From NCBI RefSeq assembly GCF_016056275.1, contig NZ_JAECZA010000041.1:1-35717 (forward strand): DNA of 35,717 nucleotides, read 5' to 3'. The notes beneath the pieces are model-generated. The model ran no database searches. It saw nothing but the letters and a program-made list of their open reading frames with translations, and was not told where the DNA came from. Within the stretch, counting starts at the first letter, position 1; each line of letters begins with the position of its first letter. Positions 9,002 to 17,411 of the stretch are shown here, piece by piece. A program made the position numbers and the translations under genes. This stretch comes from Dendronalium phyllosphericum CENA369. Its GTDB lineage: Bacteria > Cyanobacteriota > Cyanobacteriia > Cyanobacteriales > Nostocaceae.

Positions 9002-10225
9002 ATGATAGATAATACTCAAGAATCAAAGGCAAAAAAACAATCTTTAAGCCAACCTGAGGCAAAAGTCAAAAAGCATTTAAAACTGAGCGAAATCAACTAT
9101 CGGCGTAACAAAGAATCCGATTATACCGAAAAAATAGCAGAGTTGGATCGGAACTTCGACTATAGCAGAGACAGAGATTGTTATTGGAGCGAACCTGAGT
9201 TTTCTATTTTGTACGGTACTCCACTTTACCAAGCAGCTTCTCGATCGCAAAAGATCGCTCTCAATCATCTTTTTTGGGCTGGAGGTTACAACCTGACTGC
9301 TGCTAGTGAAACTAATACAGTTCTTTATAATCAGATTACAGGCAGCGTTTTTTACAGCATCAGTGATTACGAAACTCTCTGCCATACACTGGATGTTGAA
9401 AGTTCCCAGGAACGCTACCACATTCATGCCTTTCGCAACATTGGTAACACGACGGAAATAAACTTACTCGGCGAGGTGTTATTTGGCAATCCTCTTACTG
9501 GAAATGAATCTCAGGTGATTCAAAAGGGTCTGGTTGGGCGTTTGTCACCTGGGCCTTTGCGACAGTTATTCGGTCTCAACTGGGGAAGTACGCCTTTTTT
9601 AGCATCTCAGTATTACGCTTTACGCTTCATCGCCAATATGCTTCTCAAGCTCACAGAACATCCCCGTTCTCAGTATTTCAAGAAGTTAGAGAAAAAAGGC
9701 GAATTTATTCCAGCCCCCGCAGCTGTAGCTCATTACCATTTCTTAGATGAATCTTTCCACACTACAACTTCTCAATTAATCGCTCAAGATTTATACAAAG
9801 ACTTTCCTAAACCAACAGCCTATGAGAAATTCATGGCTAATTTGTCAATCTATATGATGCAACTTACCATTCTGAATGGGTTGTCTGCTGGGGCGGTTGC
9901 GAGTTTTTCTCCCGATAAATTGTTTGTGATGCCCTTAGTCTACAAAATACTACAGACTCCTCTATTTGGCATGTCTGCACAAGAAGCACTTTACTGGATA
10001 GAAAAATGTTTCTGTCACGAACATGAGGGTTTACATTTGAATTTAAAGTATCACGATCGCTTGCTATCCGATCTGTGCAAGTTTTTTGACAAACTAGATT
10101 ATACATGGCCTATCAACCGAGAAATGCGTGTCATGGCTGACGGAGCCTCAATTAATAAGACTATCCAAAGTAATACCAAATTCTTTCATAAATTCTCCAG
10201 GTCTATCTTCTATAAAAGCCGATAG
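9002..10225 (+). CDS. cylC-like: CylC/BrtJ-like dimetal-carboxylate halogenase
   Basis: A 407-residue ferritin-like diiron protein. Candidate metal ligands come in the expected rhythm: Glu103, ExxH at 137-140 (ERYH), ExxH at 250-253 (ESFH, after HYHFLD) and ExxH at 342-345 (EGLH, inside HEHEGLH). Length, ligand pattern and neighbours fit the cyanobacterial CylC/BrtJ family, which chlorinates unactivated sp3 carbons of carrier-bound acyl chains using O2 and chloride. The residual alternative is an AurF-like N-oxygenase, but no amine substrate is suggested by the cluster. It is followed by the MFS gene after only 8 bases, so the two are probably co-transcribed. It shares several identical blocks with the minus-strand homologue at 27057-28283 (LYGTPL, ESSQER, FLDESFH, KLDY). 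Confidence 0.83.
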   Translation: MIDNTQESKAKKQSLSQPEAKVKKHLKLSEINYRRNKESDYTEKIAELDRNFDYSRDRDCYWSEPEFSILYGTPLYQAASRSQKIALNHLFWAGGYNLTAASETNTVLYNQITGSVFYSISDYETLCHTLDVESSQERYHIHAFRNIGNTTEINLLGEVLFGNPLTGNESQVIQKGLVGRLSPGPLRQLFGLNWGSTPFLASQYYALRFIANMLLKLTEHPRSQYFKKLEKKGEFIPAPAAVAHYHFLDESFHTTTSQLIAQDLYKDFPKPTAYEKFMANLSIYMMQLTILNGLSAGAVASFSPDKLFVMPLVYKILQTPLFGMSAQEALYWIEKCFCHEHEGLHLNLKYHDRLLSDLCKFFDKLDYTWPINREMRVMADGASINKTIQSNTKFFHKFSRSIFYKSR

Positions 10226-10233
10226 ACGGTGTT

Positions 10234-11781
10234 ATGGGTATTTCAATGAAAGTAATGAATCAAACTCGTGTTAAAGTTTTTACCCTGGCGGCGATGTGTT
10301 TCGCCCTCTTCATGTCTTATCTTGACGACACCGTTGTGAATTTGGCGTTACCCAAGATTCAAATGAGTTTGGGTGCTGATGTGTCGGGATTGCAGTGGAT
10401 TCTCAACGCCTATACTCTGCCTGCTGCTAGTTTAGTGCTAACAGGTGGGAAACTCGGAGATATTTATGGACGCAAGCGAGTCTTTCTGACTGGACTGGTG
10501 ATTTTCACGATTGCCTCCGCAGTCTGCGGTTTGGCCCCTAATCTGGATATTTTGATTGCGGGGCGAACTTTTCAAGGAATTGGTGCTGCTGTTTTAGTGC
10601 CAGGTTCACTTGCTATCATCGCTGATACCTTCTTGAAGCCGAAGGAGAAAGTAAAAGCGATCGCCATCTGGTCTGCAATATCAGGTCTGGCCCTCGTTGC
10701 TGGGCCGATGTTAGGCGGGCTACTTGTGGATATCTTCGGGTGGCAAAGTGTATTCTTTTTGAATGTACCGCTGGGTGCGATCGCTTTTTGTCTGACTTGT
10801 TATGTCGTTAAAGAAGTTAGAAATCAAAGCAAGCAAAGCATAGATTTGCCAGGATTAGTGTTGAGTATCATCTCACTAGCTTCGCTCACCTATGCATTGA
10901 CAGAAAGTAATGCTGGCGTGTGGCAATCGCCGCTTGCTATGTGGCTATTGCTAGTTGCTGGACTTAGCTTTTTGGTCTTTTTAATTATTGAGTCCTACAG
11001 CAGTCACCCAATGCTGCCACTGAAATTGTTTCAAAACTCAACTTTTGCTGTAGTTAATGTCGTTCAGGTTTTAGTATTTTTTGCGATCGTCAGCTTGCTG
11101 TTCATTTTTAGCTTGTTCTTGCAGCAAGTGCAGGGATATTCAGCAGCAGCAGCAGGTTTGCGCTTCCTACCCTTGAATGGAGCTTTTGTCATCGCATCCC
11201 TCGTTTCTGGATGGTTGACTGTGCGGCTGGGGTGGCGCTTTACAGTCATGGCAGGATTAATTTTGGCGGGCTTGGCTACATTTTCATTTATCGGAATCAG
11301 TACTAATACCGAGTATGGAGCAATTTGCTGGAAGCTCGTACTCTCAGGCTTTGGCGCTGGCTTAACACTCGCACCCTTAACAGCAGCAGCAATGAGTTCT
11401 GTACCTCCAACGCAAGCGGGAATTACCTCAGCGATACTCAATACTTGTGCCCGTCTCGGCGGTGTCTTAGGAATCGCCATACAGGGAACAATTCTAACGC
11501 AACGGCTAGCCTCAGAAATGAAGCGATCGCTCTTTAGTTGGAACCTACCTGCAAATCTGCAAGGCAAACTCATTACCTATGCTTTGCACGGTGGTACTCA
11601 ATCCAATAACCTTCTAGCTAACATTACTCCCTCTGCTTGGCATCAAGCCACTGGTAATGCATTTATCTCTGGTCTACACATAGCTGTATTAGTAGCTAGC
11701 TTTGCTCTTTTAGCTGGAGCATTGTTGATTTTAGTATTTGTGAACCGAGTTACTAAAAAAGTCGAAAAAGAACAAATTTAA
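10234..11781 (+). CDS. MFS transporter, DHA2 (EmrB/QacA) drug-efflux family
   Basis: A 515-residue, strongly hydrophobic protein compatible with 14 transmembrane helices. Family signatures are visible: LDDTVVNLALP in helix 1, the loop motif GGKLGDIYGRKR between helices 2 and 3, and a motif-C-like GLALVAGPMLGG in helix 5. These are proton-driven exporters of amphipathic compounds. Starts at 10234 and 10246 are both possible. Eight bases separate it from the halogenase and 23 from the next propeller gene, so it is embedded in the biosynthetic operon and is the best candidate exporter or self-resistance pump for the final lipid. Confidence 0.92.
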   Translation: MGISMKVMNQTRVKVFTLAAMCFALFMSYLDDTVVNLALPKIQMSLGADVSGLQWILNAYTLPAASLVLTGGKLGDIYGRKRVFLTGLVIFTIASAVCGLAPNLDILIAGRTFQGIGAAVLVPGSLAIIADTFLKPKEKVKAIAIWSAISGLALVAGPMLGGLLVDIFGWQSVFFLNVPLGAIAFCLTCYVVKEVRNQSKQSIDLPGLVLSIISLASLTYALTESNAGVWQSPLAMWLLLVAGLSFLVFLIIESYSSHPMLPLKLFQNSTFAVVNVVQVLVFFAIVSLLFIFSLFLQQVQGYSAAAAGLRFLPLNGAFVIASLVSGWLTVRLGWRFTVMAGLILAGLATFSFIGISTNTEYGAICWKLVLSGFGAGLTLAPLTAAAMSSVPPTQAGITSAILNTCARLGGVLGIAIQGTILTQRLASEMKRSLFSWNLPANLQGKLITYALHGGTQSNNLLANITPSAWHQATGNAFISGLHIAVLVASFALLAGALLILVFVNRVTKKVEKEQI

Positions 11782-11804
11782 AAAATAAACAGAACTGAAA
11801 CAAA

Positions 11805-14240
11805 ATGGCTCAAGATTTTCTCGTTTCATTGTGGACTCCTGGCAGCGATTTAGCTATAGGAGATCCCGCCGCAAAATATGAAGGCATTTTTGGCCGTGCT
11901 GGAAATGATGTTCTTTACGGTTACGATCCTGGTGCAAGTGTTGCTGAAAGCCAACATGTTGATTTTTTGTTTGGCGACCTATTTGATAACTCCCAACAAG
12001 AATTCAAAGTTATCACCGATATCACCCAAGGTAATATTAATTCAATCATAAATAACCCCATACCATCTGTCGGGTCAGACAGATTTGTTCTTGGAGATGC
12101 AAATCAAACCTACTATACGGATAATAGTGGTAATCCTTACAATTTACTTTCAACGGATGCCCTTGGTTCTAACCAGTTTGCTGTTATTTATGATTTCGAT
12201 CCATATAGCGACACCATACAGCTGCACGGGAAACCGCAAGACTATTCGTTAGTAGCAGTTAATGGATTACAAGTTCAAGGACTCGACCAACCTTTAGTTG
12301 GAAAGGCGATCTTTTCGCTGCAACAAGGAACGCCTGACCTCGTAGCTTTTGTGATTTCACCTCCTAATGTAGATTTAAATCTCCAGGACAGCTATTTTAA
12401 GTATGTAGATGAAACATCACAAACAAAATTAGCGCAAGATAAAATTGGACAAATCGGAACTGTTGGGATCGATCTCAGTTTTAATTCTGCTGTAGATCCG
12501 GCGGGAAATATTTATTTTGTAGGCTCTACTAGTGGTTCTTTAGAAGGAATTAATCAAGGTTCGACGGATGCCTGGGTAGCTAAGTATGACAACAAAGGCG
12601 ATCGCTTGTGGGGTAAGCAGATTGGTTCTTCCAGTTCAGACACAGCCTATGCCGTTGCCACAGATAGTGCCGGTAACTTATATTTAGCGGGAGTCACAGA
12701 GGGCGATTTGTTTGCACCCAAGCAGTCACAATCTCAAGATGCTTGGGTAGCTAAGTATGACAGCAATGGTAATTTGATATGGAGTAAACAATTTCAAGCT
12801 GATTTGACTGCTTATGCTAACCCTGCCTTTGGCCTTGATGTCGATGGACAAGGCAATGTCTATTTATCGGGATTAGCAATTAAGCAAAACACTCGAACAG
12901 ACATGTTCAATTTTACTGTTCAAGATGATACTTGGGTAACCAAGCTTGACAGTAATGGCAATCAGCAGTGGTTAAAAGAGATTGGCAGTTACGCTTTTGA
13001 CGAATCTTATGACCTTACCACTGACCGAGATGGTAACACTTATCTAGTAGGATGGACTCAAGGCTTACTTCAAGAGTCAGATCCATCTCGACAGCTTTTG
13101 AAGTATGATGCCTGGTTGGCAAAGGTTGATACCAGCGGTCAAGTACAGTGGGTTCAACAGTTTGGCAGTTCAAATCAAGGTATTGATTATGGATGGGGTG
13201 TTGCAACTGACACCCAAAAAAACGTCTACGTCAAAGGATGGACTACAGGAGATTTAGGAGGAACAAATCAAGGGTCTTATGATGTTTGGTTAGCTAAGTA
13301 TTCTCCTGATGGCATTCGACAATGGGCGCGTCAAATAGGTACTAGCGGTGATGATGAATCCTACCTCAAGGGTATAACAACTGACTCAAATAACAATGTT
13401 TACATAGTTGGATACACCAACGGGAACTTAGGAGGTGTCAATGCTGGAGATTACGATGCTTGGGTAGCTTCTTATGACTCGAATGGAAATCAACGTTGGA
13501 TTCAACAGTTTGGATCTGCACAACTTGATTACGCCACTGATGTTAGTGTTGACAATGCTGGTAATGTATTTGCTACAGGATTCACTGAAGGCTCTCTTGG
13601 CAGTATTAACGCTGGAGCTGTAGATAGTTGGGTAGCCAAGCTCGATGCTAATACAGGACAACTATTAACATTTAATCCATCCTTATCTCCAGCAAGCAAT
13701 CAAATTCTTGGTACTGTTAATAGCGATCGCCTAATTGGTACTGTTGGTAACGATGAAATCAATGGAGATGATGGCAATGACCTGATTGATGGCAAAGAAG
13801 GTTACGACCAGCTAATTGGCGGGGCTGGTAACGACCAGCTTGTTGGCGGGCCTGGGAATGACACGTTGACTGGTGGTACAGGCAATGATACTTTCGCCTT
13901 TAATTCAGGCAAACCGTTTGTGACAAGTGACCTAGGGGTAGATCGAATTACAGACTTCACACCTACTGCTGATAAGATTGAACTGAGTACGAGTACTTTC
14001 ACCGTTCTGAAAAATTCCATTGGAGCAGCTTTTAACGCTCTGACAGATTTAGATTTTGCCACAGTTTCCAATGATGCCGATGCTAAAAGTAGTTATGCGG
14101 CGATTGTTTACAACTCTACAAATGGCAATTTGTTCTACAACGAAAATGGTCTGACTTCTGGTTTTGGTAATGGTGGTTTGTTTGCAACTTTAGATAACTA
14201 TCCTAGTTTGAGTGCAGCAGATTTCCGCCTGATTGCTTGA
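11805..14240 (+). CDS. cylK-like: CylK/BrtB-like propeller enzyme with C-terminal RTX domain
   Basis: An 811-residue paralogue of the 6921-8699 product. The N-terminal domain has the same signatures (PGSDL, GRAGNDVLYG, SDRFVLGDA, YYTD), then seven blades, from DAWVAKYD through DTWVTKLD, DAWLAKVD and DVWLAKY to DSWVAKLD, with the same insertion in blade three. Unlike the paralogue it continues for ~190 residues: an RTX block (about residues 645-700) of GNDxxxG nonapeptides (GGAGNDQLVGGPGNDTLTGG) and a terminal domain ending in a hydrophobic motif, as in type I secretion substrates. The core suggests alkyl-chloride-dependent alkylation or esterification. The tail suggests export or calcium-dependent folding. 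The HlyB-like exporter gene starts 142 bases downstream. Confidence 0.82.
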   Translation: MAQDFLVSLWTPGSDLAIGDPAAKYEGIFGRAGNDVLYGYDPGASVAESQHVDFLFGDLFDNSQQEFKVITDITQGNINSIINNPIPSVGSDRFVLGDANQTYYTDNSGNPYNLLSTDALGSNQFAVIYDFDPYSDTIQLHGKPQDYSLVAVNGLQVQGLDQPLVGKAIFSLQQGTPDLVAFVISPPNVDLNLQDSYFKYVDETSQTKLAQDKIGQIGTVGIDLSFNSAVDPAGNIYFVGSTSGSLEGINQGSTDAWVAKYDNKGDRLWGKQIGSSSSDTAYAVATDSAGNLYLAGVTEGDLFAPKQSQSQDAWVAKYDSNGNLIWSKQFQADLTAYANPAFGLDVDGQGNVYLSGLAIKQNTRTDMFNFTVQDDTWVTKLDSNGNQQWLKEIGSYAFDESYDLTTDRDGNTYLVGWTQGLLQESDPSRQLLKYDAWLAKVDTSGQVQWVQQFGSSNQGIDYGWGVATDTQKNVYVKGWTTGDLGGTNQGSYDVWLAKYSPDGIRQWARQIGTSGDDESYLKGITTDSNNNVYIVGYTNGNLGGVNAGDYDAWVASYDSNGNQRWIQQFGSAQLDYATDVSVDNAGNVFATGFTEGSLGSINAGAVDSWVAKLDANTGQLLTFNPSLSPASNQILGTVNSDRLIGTVGNDEINGDDGNDLIDGKEGYDQLIGGAGNDQLVGGPGNDTLTGGTGNDTFAFNSGKPFVTSDLGVDRITDFTPTADKIELSTSTFTVLKNSIGAAFNALTDLDFATVSNDADAKSSYAAIVYNSTNGNLFYNENGLTSGFGNGGLFATLDNYPSLSAADFRLIA
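13747..13905 (+). other. RTX nonapeptide-repeat block within the second propeller gene
   Basis: About five consecutive calcium-binding GGxGxDxxx-type turns, with GND recurring four times. The nucleotide repeat is visible as recurring GGTAACGA and GGCAATGA units. Confidence 0.8.
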
Positions 14241-14382
14241 ACTAGTAGTCTGTCTCATTAATTTTGAGGGATTTGAGGAACGAACCGCGAAGACGCGTTA
14301 GTGGCTTCCCGTAGGGTAGACGCGAAGTACGCAAAGAAAGAGAAAGAAGAGCTGATACATCTACTTCAATTTTGTTAATCAG
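14241..14382. repeat. Dispersed cyanobacterial repeat between propeller and exporter genes
   Basis: Positions ~14281-14336 carry CGAACCGCGAAGACGCG and GGCTTCCCGTAGGGTAGACG, a family of short dispersed repeats found throughout Nostoc-type genomes. A relative in opposite orientation lies at 31239-31266. No terminator was recognised. Confidence 0.6.
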
Positions 14383-17376
14383 ATGACAGAAAGCACTGCA
14401 ACTATTCGAGAATTTATTGCTAGTATCTGCCCATTTGACCGTTTAGATACAACTACTATCGATCGCATCGCCGCCAAACTCGAACCTCGGCGCTATCGGA
14501 TGGGTCAAGCAATTATCGTCCAAGAAACCCTGCCTACTAAAGTTACTATTCTCTACCAAGGACAAGCCCGTTTATTGGCACACGCACCTGGTGCTAGTAC
14601 TCCAGAGACTCTGCAACTATTAAAACCAGGAGAAATCCTCGGTTGGACAAGCTTGGTGCGTGGCGTTCCTTGTGAAACAGCGATCGCTTCGTGTGAAACT
14701 TTTTGTTTGGCGATGAAAGCAGCAGATTTTATCGCACTAATCAAAGAAGAGTCAGAGAAAAATTTCCCTGATTCTTCCTTCGCTGCATATTTCCGCAACT
14801 CTTGCAGCTTAATTGAAGTTTTTGATTTGTTGGGTGCAGAATTAGAACGTCGGGGTAAAAGTCCCAACAATCTCAAAGAATTAGCTGTAGCGGCTGCCCG
14901 TCAAACTATCATCCTCAATTTACCTTCTGGTAAAACATCTCTGCAACAGCTAGACCCTAACCTTTTATGGTTAGTCAGTAGCTCAGGTTCTAATTATATT
15001 GCAGGCGATCGCCTTAATCTTGCTAAAGCTGAAGGTTACATTCACGGCAAAGTTCGTTTAGTCGGTTTTGCTGACCCCTCTTTTTCACTTTCTGACTGCT
15101 ATACTTCCTCCCTCTCTCCCTCCTTGGAATGGGATCGCGTTCCTTTCGCCCCAGAATATCCAGAAGAATTAGAAGAAACTGACAAAACACAAATCAAATA
15201 TCCCTACATATCTGGTCGCGGTGCTGTAGAGGGCACTCTTGCTTGTTTCCAAATGCTCGCCCAACACTTAGAAATCCCATTTCGTCGAGATGTTTTACGC
15301 CGCGCCTTAGTCAACAATCAAAAACGTACGGGTAGTATTTCCATTCAATTATGCGGTGCTTTGGCAGAATTAATGGGACTTACTTCACAACTAGTTAGCG
15401 TTCCCACTGTTACTATCTCTAAACTCCCAACTCCTGCCCTCATCCCTTGGCAAGATAGTTTTGCTCTCCTCTACAAAGCCACAGTTAAAGAACTAATTAT
15501 TGCCATTCCAGAACAGGGCATTGTCCGCAAAAAGCCAGTAGATTTTCTCGAAACTTGGGGAGAAAAAGTACAAGTATTACTTCTAGAACCAACTAAAGAA
15601 ACTCCTAAAAAACGATTTGGTTTATCGTGGTTTCTTCCTGCAATTAAAAAACATCGCACTGTCCTTATAGAAGTATTTATAGCTTCTTTATTTGTCCAAT
15701 TATTGGGACTATCAAATCCCATCATTACCCAAGTAATTATTGATAAAGTCATTATTCAAAACAGTTTTAATACTCTCAATGTCTTGGGTTTTCTACTCAT
15801 AGCAATGGCTGTAGTAGAAGGTGTAATTAATTGGCTGCGTACCAATCTCTTTGTCGATACAACTAACCGCATTGATTTATCCTTAGGTTCAGAAGTTATC
15901 GACCACTTATTGCGTTTACCATTGCGTTATTTTGAGAAGCGTCCCGTCGGTGAAATATCCAGCCGCATCAACGAATTAGAAAACATTCGCTCTTTTCTCA
16001 CTGGTACTGCCCTAACTGTTGTTTTAGATGCTATTTTCTCTGTTATTTATATTATAGTCATGCTGTTTTACAGTTGGCTGCTGACTATTGTGGCACTAGC
16101 AACAGTACCTTTATTTGCATTGCTTGCATTTATCTTTACTCCAATTATTCGCAGCCAAACCAGAACTAAAGCCGAACGCAATGCCGAAACGCAATCGTAT
16201 TTAGTAGAAGTAGTTTCTGGCATTCAAACTGTTAAAGCCCAAAATATCGAACTTAATTCTCGTTGGCAATGGCAATCTCGCTACGCGCGCTACATTAGCG
16301 CTAGCTTTCAAAATGTCCTCACTTCCAATACTGCTAGTTCTCTCAGCAACTTTCTCAACAAAATTTCTAGTTTGTTACTGCTATGGGTAGGTGCATATCT
16401 GGTATTAAAAGGACAACTCACATTGGGAGAATTAATCGCCTTCCGCATTATTGCTGGCTATGTCACCAGTCCCTTATTACGGTTAATTCAACTGTGGCAG
16501 AACTTCCAACAAACGGCATTATCTCTAGAAAGGCTAGCAGATATCTTAGATACTCCCCAAGAGTGTGAAGTTGGCGATCGAAAGCTCATTCCATCTTCCC
16601 ATCTTGCTACTTCTTCTTCGCAAATTCCCATGCCTGCTATTGTTGGTGCTGTTCAGTTTGAAAACGTTACCTTTAGTTTCGCTAAAAACCCTAATCCCCA
16701 ACTTAATAACGTTCATCTTGATATCTTGGCTGGTATGTTTGTGGGAGTTGTGGGACAAAGTGGCGCTGGTAAAAGTACATTAACCAAACTCTTAGCCCGC
16801 CTATACGAAATAGATTCTGGTCGGATTAAAATCGATAGTTATGACATTAGCAAAGTAGAACTTTATTCCCTACGCCGTCAGATAGGAATGGTACTACAAG
16901 ATACTTTACTATTTGATACTACTGTACAGGAGAATATTGCCCTGAATATGCCCGATGCTACGCCAGAAGAAATTGTCGAAGCTGCTAAGGTTGCTTGTGC
17001 CCACGACTTTATCATGAACTTGCCTAACGGTTATGAAACTCGTGTTGGTGAAAGAGGTTCGGCTTTATCTGGAGGGCAAAGACAACGAATAGCGATCGCT
17101 CGTACTGTTCTCCAAAATCCACCGTTTTTGATTCTGGATGAAGCTACTAGTGCTTTAGATTATGCCACAGAACGTCAGGTGTGTTTGAACCTAGCGCAAG
17201 TATTTCAGGGTAGGACTGTATTTTTCATTACCCATAGGTTAGCAACAATTCAGAATGCTGATGTGATTTTAATGATGAACCAAGGACGAATTGTAGAACA
17301 AGGAACTCATACAGAACTTATGGGTTTAAAAGGGCTTTATTACTGCTTATATCAACAACAAGCGGTAGGAGGATAA
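14383..17376 (+). CDS. Type I secretion-like ABC exporter with cyclic-nucleotide-binding and C39-like domains
   Basis: A 997-residue protein in four parts. Residues ~15-125 are a cyclic-nucleotide-binding-like fold (LYQGQARLLAH, LKPGEILGWTSL). Residues ~275-405 form a C39-peptidase-like domain without the catalytic cysteine (GAVEGTLACFQ where peptidases have DCGxAC), as in RTX exporters of the HlyB type. Residues ~425-720 are the six-helix transmembrane domain. The last ~250 are the ATPase: Walker A GQSGAGKST 791-799, signature LSGGQ 895-899, Walker B LILDE 916-920, His951. Cyanobacteria often carry such fusions. No HlyD-type adaptor or TolC is present here. Proximity to the RTX-tailed propeller makes that protein a plausible cargo, although small-molecule export is not excluded. 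Confidence 0.88.
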   Translation: MTESTATIREFIASICPFDRLDTTTIDRIAAKLEPRRYRMGQAIIVQETLPTKVTILYQGQARLLAHAPGASTPETLQLLKPGEILGWTSLVRGVPCETAIASCETFCLAMKAADFIALIKEESEKNFPDSSFAAYFRNSCSLIEVFDLLGAELERRGKSPNNLKELAVAAARQTIILNLPSGKTSLQQLDPNLLWLVSSSGSNYIAGDRLNLAKAEGYIHGKVRLVGFADPSFSLSDCYTSSLSPSLEWDRVPFAPEYPEELEETDKTQIKYPYISGRGAVEGTLACFQMLAQHLEIPFRRDVLRRALVNNQKRTGSISIQLCGALAELMGLTSQLVSVPTVTISKLPTPALIPWQDSFALLYKATVKELIIAIPEQGIVRKKPVDFLETWGEKVQVLLLEPTKETPKKRFGLSWFLPAIKKHRTVLIEVFIASLFVQLLGLSNPIITQVIIDKVIIQNSFNTLNVLGFLLIAMAVVEGVINWLRTNLFVDTTNRIDLSLGSEVIDHLLRLPLRYFEKRPVGEISSRINELENIRSFLTGTALTVVLDAIFSVIYIIVMLFYSWLLTIVALATVPLFALLAFIFTPIIRSQTRTKAERNAETQSYLVEVVSGIQTVKAQNIELNSRWQWQSRYARYISASFQNVLTSNTASSLSNFLNKISSLLLLWVGAYLVLKGQLTLGELIAFRIIAGYVTSPLLRLIQLWQNFQQTALSLERLADILDTPQECEVGDRKLIPSSHLATSSSQIPMPAIVGAVQFENVTFSFAKNPNPQLNNVHLDILAGMFVGVVGQSGAGKSTLTKLLARLYEIDSGRIKIDSYDISKVELYSLRRQIGMVLQDTLLFDTTVQENIALNMPDATPEEIVEAAKVACAHDFIMNLPNGYETRVGERGSALSGGQRQRIAIARTVLQNPPFLILDEATSALDYATERQVCLNLAQVFQGRTVFFITHRLATIQNADVILMMNQGRIVEQGTHTELMGLKGLYYCLYQQQAVGG

Positions 17377-17380
17377 TTTG

Positions 17381-17400
17381 TAATTCGTAATTCGTAATTA
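17381..17400. repeat. TAATTCG heptamer repeat (two units plus remnant)
   Basis: TAATTCG repeated twice and then TAATTA, in the 35-base gap between two convergent genes. The same heptamer recurs at 21333-21351 (as the complement) and 31094-31133. Confidence 0.7.
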
Positions 17401-17411
17401 ATAATTCCGAT

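Noticed and set aside
9002-10225. AurF-type aryl-amine N-oxygenase
   Set aside because: The diiron motifs would allow it, but length, sequence blocks and the DarA/DarB/CylK neighbours fit the CylC/BrtJ halogenase group better.
11064-11573. 169-residue minus-strand frame inside the MFS gene
   Set aside because: It lies fully antisense to a clear membrane transporter, is rich in Pro/Lys/Ala without any motif, and has no promoter or ribosome site; it is a codon-bias shadow.
15205-15600. Active C39 peptidase domain in the ABC exporter
   Set aside because: The residue pattern where DCGxAC should occur is VEGTLAC, so the first, catalytic cysteine is missing; it is called C39-like only.
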